Shown: positions 61,856 through 64,000 of the stretch, in pieces
Numbering within the stretch: the stretch's first letter is position 1
Layout of the letters: each line of letters begins with the position of its first letter
NCBI GenBank assembly: GCA_001899715.1
Contig: MKWI01000006.1
Location: 496,001 to 560,000 of the forward strand
Length of the DNA stretch: 64,000 bases
Direction: 5' to 3'
From: Sphingobium sp. 66-54
GTDB lineage: Bacteria > Pseudomonadota > Alphaproteobacteria > Sphingomonadales > Sphingomonadaceae
Position numbers and translations under genes: made by a program
Notes under the pieces: generated by a model
Seen by the model: only the letters and a program-made list of their open reading frames with translations
What the model was told of the DNA's origin: nothing
Databases searched by the model: none

Positions 61856-64000
61856 TCGCGCGTATCCTCAGCCTCTCGGTGAGGGGGCGATGGTTCGTCG
61901 CCTTCCTCGTCCTCATCATCGTCGGCATCGGCGCATGGCAAATCACCAAACTGCCGATCGACGCCGTGCCCGACGTCACCAACCGTCAGGTGCAGATCAA
62001 CACCTTCAATCCGACGCTTGGTCCCGTCGACATGGAAAAGCAGGTCACGTTTCCGGTCGAAACCGCGTTGGCCGGTATTCCCGGCCTCACCCTGACCCGA
62101 TCACTGACGCGCAACGGATTCAGCCAGGTGACGGCGGTATTCACCGACGACACCAACATCTATTTCGCGCGGCAGCAAGTGACCGAACGGCTCGCCCAGG
62201 CAAGGGATAGCCTGCCTGCCGGCGTCCAGCCCAATCTGGCGCCGCTCAGCACCGGCCTCGGGGAGATTTTCTTCTACTCGGTCGCCTTCCGCCATCCCGA
62301 CGGGAAGGGCGTGAAGATCGAGAACGGAAAGCCCGGCTGGCAGTCGGACGGCAGCTATCTCACGCCCGAAGGCGAGAAGCTGACGACCGAACTCGCCAAG
62401 GCGGCTTATCTGCGGACGGTGCAGGACTGGATCATTCGCCCGCAGATGCGGACGGTGCAGGGCGTGGCCGGCGTCGATTCCAACGGCGGCTATGTGAAGC
62501 AGTATCTCGTCCAACCCAACCTCAATGCGCTGGCTTCCTATGGTCTCTCGATCACGGAGCTGGCAGACTCGCTGGAGCGGGCCAACCTCTCTGCCGGTTC
62601 CAATTACATTCGGCGGGCCGGTGAAAGTTTCCTTGTCCGCGCCGACGCACGCCTCAAGTCGATCCAGGACATTGAGGAGGCGGTCGTAGCCACGCGCGCC
62701 GGCGTGCCGGTGCGTGTGAAGGATGTCGGTCACGTCGAGATCGGTGGCGCGGTCCGCACCGGCTCGGGCAGCCGCATGGGATCGGAGGCGGTCATTTCGA
62801 CCGTGCTGATGCTGACCGGCAGCAACAGCCGGATCGTTGCCACCAGCGCGGCAGACAAGCTCACGGAAATCAACCGGGCACTTCCACCCGACGTCTTCGC
62901 GGAGCCCGTTTACAATCGTTCCAAGCTCGTCAACGCCACCATCGCCACTGTCGAGAAGAATCTCGTCGAAGGCGCTTTGCTCGTCATCGTCGTCCTGTTC
63001 CTGCTGCTGGGCAATATCCGTGCAGCGCTCATCACCGCGGCAGTGATCCCGATCACCATGCTCATGACCGCTACCGGCATGAACAGGCTCGGCGTGTCGG
63101 GAAACCTCATGAGTCTCGGCGCGCTCGACTTCGGCTTGATCGTCGACGGCGCGGTCATCATCGTGGAGAACGCGCTCAGACGCCTTGCGGAGCGGCAGGA
63201 GCATGAAGGACGGCTTCTTACCCGATCCGAACGCATGGAGGAAACCACACTCGCCGCACAGGAGATGATCCGGCCGACCGTCTATGGCCAGCTCATCATC
63301 TTCCTGGTCTTCGTGCCGCTGCTCACCTTCCAGGGCGTCGAGGGTAAGACCTTCGCGCCGATGGCGATCACCCTGATGGTGGCGCTCGCGTCCGCCTTCG
63401 TGCTGTCGCTGACCTTCGTGCCCGCCATGATCGCGCTCGTGATCACCGGCAAGGTCAGCGAGACGGAGGTGAAGCCGATCCGCTGGTTCAAGGAGAAATA
63501 CGCGCCACTCCTGACCAAAGCGGTGGCGCATCCACTGCCGTTTGTCGCCAGTGGCGCGGGCGTGTTCGTGGCGGCGATATTCGCCTTCGGCCTGCTCGGC
63601 GAGGAGTTCATGCCGCAGCTCGACGAGAAGGACATCACCGTTACCAACTTCCGCGTGCCCTCGGCCTCAATCGACCAGTCGACGCAGATGCAGCTTCAGA
63701 TAGAAAATGCGCTGAAATCGCTACCGGAGGTGGCATTGGTCTTTTCCAAGAACGGCAACGCCGACCTTGGCACCGACCCGATGCCGCCCAACGCCTCGGA
63801 CACCTATGTCATCCCCAAGCCCGAGGATGAGTGGCCGGCCGAGGTCAAGTCGAAGGAGGACATCCTTAAGCGAATCGAGGAACGGATGAAGCCGCTGATC
63901 GGCAATCGCACCGAGATTCAGCAGCCCATTCAGATGCGCTTCAACGAACTCATCGCCGGCGTGCGCGCGGATGTCGCGGTCAAGCTCTATGGCGACGACC
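61852..64000 (+). CDS. czcA: CzcA-type heavy-metal RND pump, partial
   Basis: 716 codons of a gene normally about 1,040-1,080 codons; it runs off the right edge with the frame open. The N-terminus MIARILSLSVRGRWFVAFLVLI..., PIDAVPDVTNRQVQINT and the transmembrane signature GALDFGLIVDGAVIIVENALRR (Asp, Asp, Glu of the proton relay) mark an HME-RND pump for divalent cations (Zn/Co/Cd/Ni class) rather than Cu/Ag. It exports metal ions by proton antiport together with CzcB and CzcC. Confidence 0.94.
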   Translation, partial: MIARILSLSVRGRWFVAFLVLIIVGIGAWQITKLPIDAVPDVTNRQVQINTFNPTLGPVDMEKQVTFPVETALAGIPGLTLTRSLTRNGFSQVTAVFTDDTNIYFARQQVTERLAQARDSLPAGVQPNLAPLSTGLGEIFFYSVAFRHPDGKGVKIENGKPGWQSDGSYLTPEGEKLTTELAKAAYLRTVQDWIIRPQMRTVQGVAGVDSNGGYVKQYLVQPNLNALASYGLSITELADSLERANLSAGSNYIRRAGESFLVRADARLKSIQDIEEAVVATRAGVPVRVKDVGHVEIGGAVRTGSGSRMGSEAVISTVLMLTGSNSRIVATSAADKLTEINRALPPDVFAEPVYNRSKLVNATIATVEKNLVEGALLVIVVLFLLLGNIRAALITAAVIPITMLMTATGMNRLGVSGNLMSLGALDFGLIVDGAVIIVENALRRLAERQEHEGRLLTRSERMEETTLAAQEMIRPTVYGQLIIFLVFVPLLTFQGVEGKTFAPMAITLMVALASAFVLSLTFVPAMIALVITGKVSETEVKPIRWFKEKYAPLLTKAVAHPLPFVASGAGVFVAAIFAFGLLGEEFMPQLDEKDITVTNFRVPSASIDQSTQMQLQIENALKSLPEVALVFSKNGNADLGTDPMPPNASDTYVIPKPEDEWPAEVKSKEDILKRIEERMKPLIGNRTEIQQPIQMRFNELIAGVRADVAVKLYGDD

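Noticed and set aside
24821-64000. Right attachment site of the element
   Set aside because: No second copy of the tRNA-Thr 3' segment was noticed by reading; the czc operon still continues at the window edge, so the end is probably outside. A direct search for the 24791-24820 sequence would settle it.

Overview
The window is high-GC alphaproteobacterial DNA, most likely from a sphingomonad (Sphingomonadaceae). The evidence is the Caulobacter-like gene order around the chromosome origin (mnmG-mnmE ... rho-hemJ-hemE / oriC / PPDK regulator-maf-aroE-coaE-dnaQ), small families typical of the group (DUF6489, DUF1491, MmcB), a large NAD-dependent glutamate dehydrogenase, and an alphaproteobacterial trb-type conjugative element.

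Bases 1-24,820 are core chromosome. On the left, transcribed leftwards, lie mnmG (cut by the window edge), mnmE, a DUF6489 gene, a TerC-family membrane protein, rho, hemJ and hemE. A perfect parS palindrome sits between mnmE and mnmG, and a degenerate one lies 2.4 kb away. The 291-bp gap between hemE and the divergent PPDK-regulator gene holds two perfect and two near-perfect DnaA boxes and is the best candidate for oriC. Rightwards follow maf, aroE, coaE, dnaQ, long-form hpf, ptsN, a thioesterase, DUF1491, a SleB-type cell-wall hydrolase, mmcB, acs and a secreted cyclophilin. NAD-glutamate dehydrogenase and a PAS protein point left, and a tRNA-Thr(CGU) gene ends the core. Several intergenic gaps carry pairs of inverted repeats.

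Bases about 24,821 to beyond 64,000 are an integrative conjugative element placed against the 3' end of tRNA-Thr. It opens with a 560-residue serine recombinase whose stop codon lies inside the tRNA gene. Next come a GNAT-toxin/DUF1778-antitoxin pair, small accessory genes (DUF6429, DUF736), a solitary DNA methyltransferase and a DUF2285 regulator that looks frameshifted. An AlpA-like HTH gene and repA follow. A compact plasmid-like origin lies just downstream of repA: DnaA box, three 17-bp iterons, AT-rich stretch, second DnaA-box-like site. A tightly overlapping block then runs PAPS-reductase-like gene, C5-cytosine methyltransferase, DUF2840, TraF peptidase, DUF736, lytic transglycosylase and a second methyltransferase-like gene. 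Relaxase, TraG coupling ATPase, a CopG protein and the mating-pair operon trbBCDEJ-K-LFGI plus DUF2274 follow. A second exclusion-like gene and a LysR gene are on the opposite strand.

Bases 55,267-64,000 are metal-resistance cargo. A CsoR/RcnR-type repressor, a His-rich exported protein, a HupE/UreJ permease and a 'transmembrane anchor' protein run leftwards. An MFS exporter with a His-rich tail, a small membrane protein and czcC-czcB-czcA run rightwards (czcA is cut by the window end). A G/C-tract palindrome of the CsoR/RcnR operator type overlaps the MFS start codon, which suggests one metal-responsive switch for both arms. The protein make-up points to divalent metals (Ni/Co, possibly Zn/Cd), but the exact metal cannot be read from sequence. 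No second att copy was noticed, so the right end of the element is probably outside the window.
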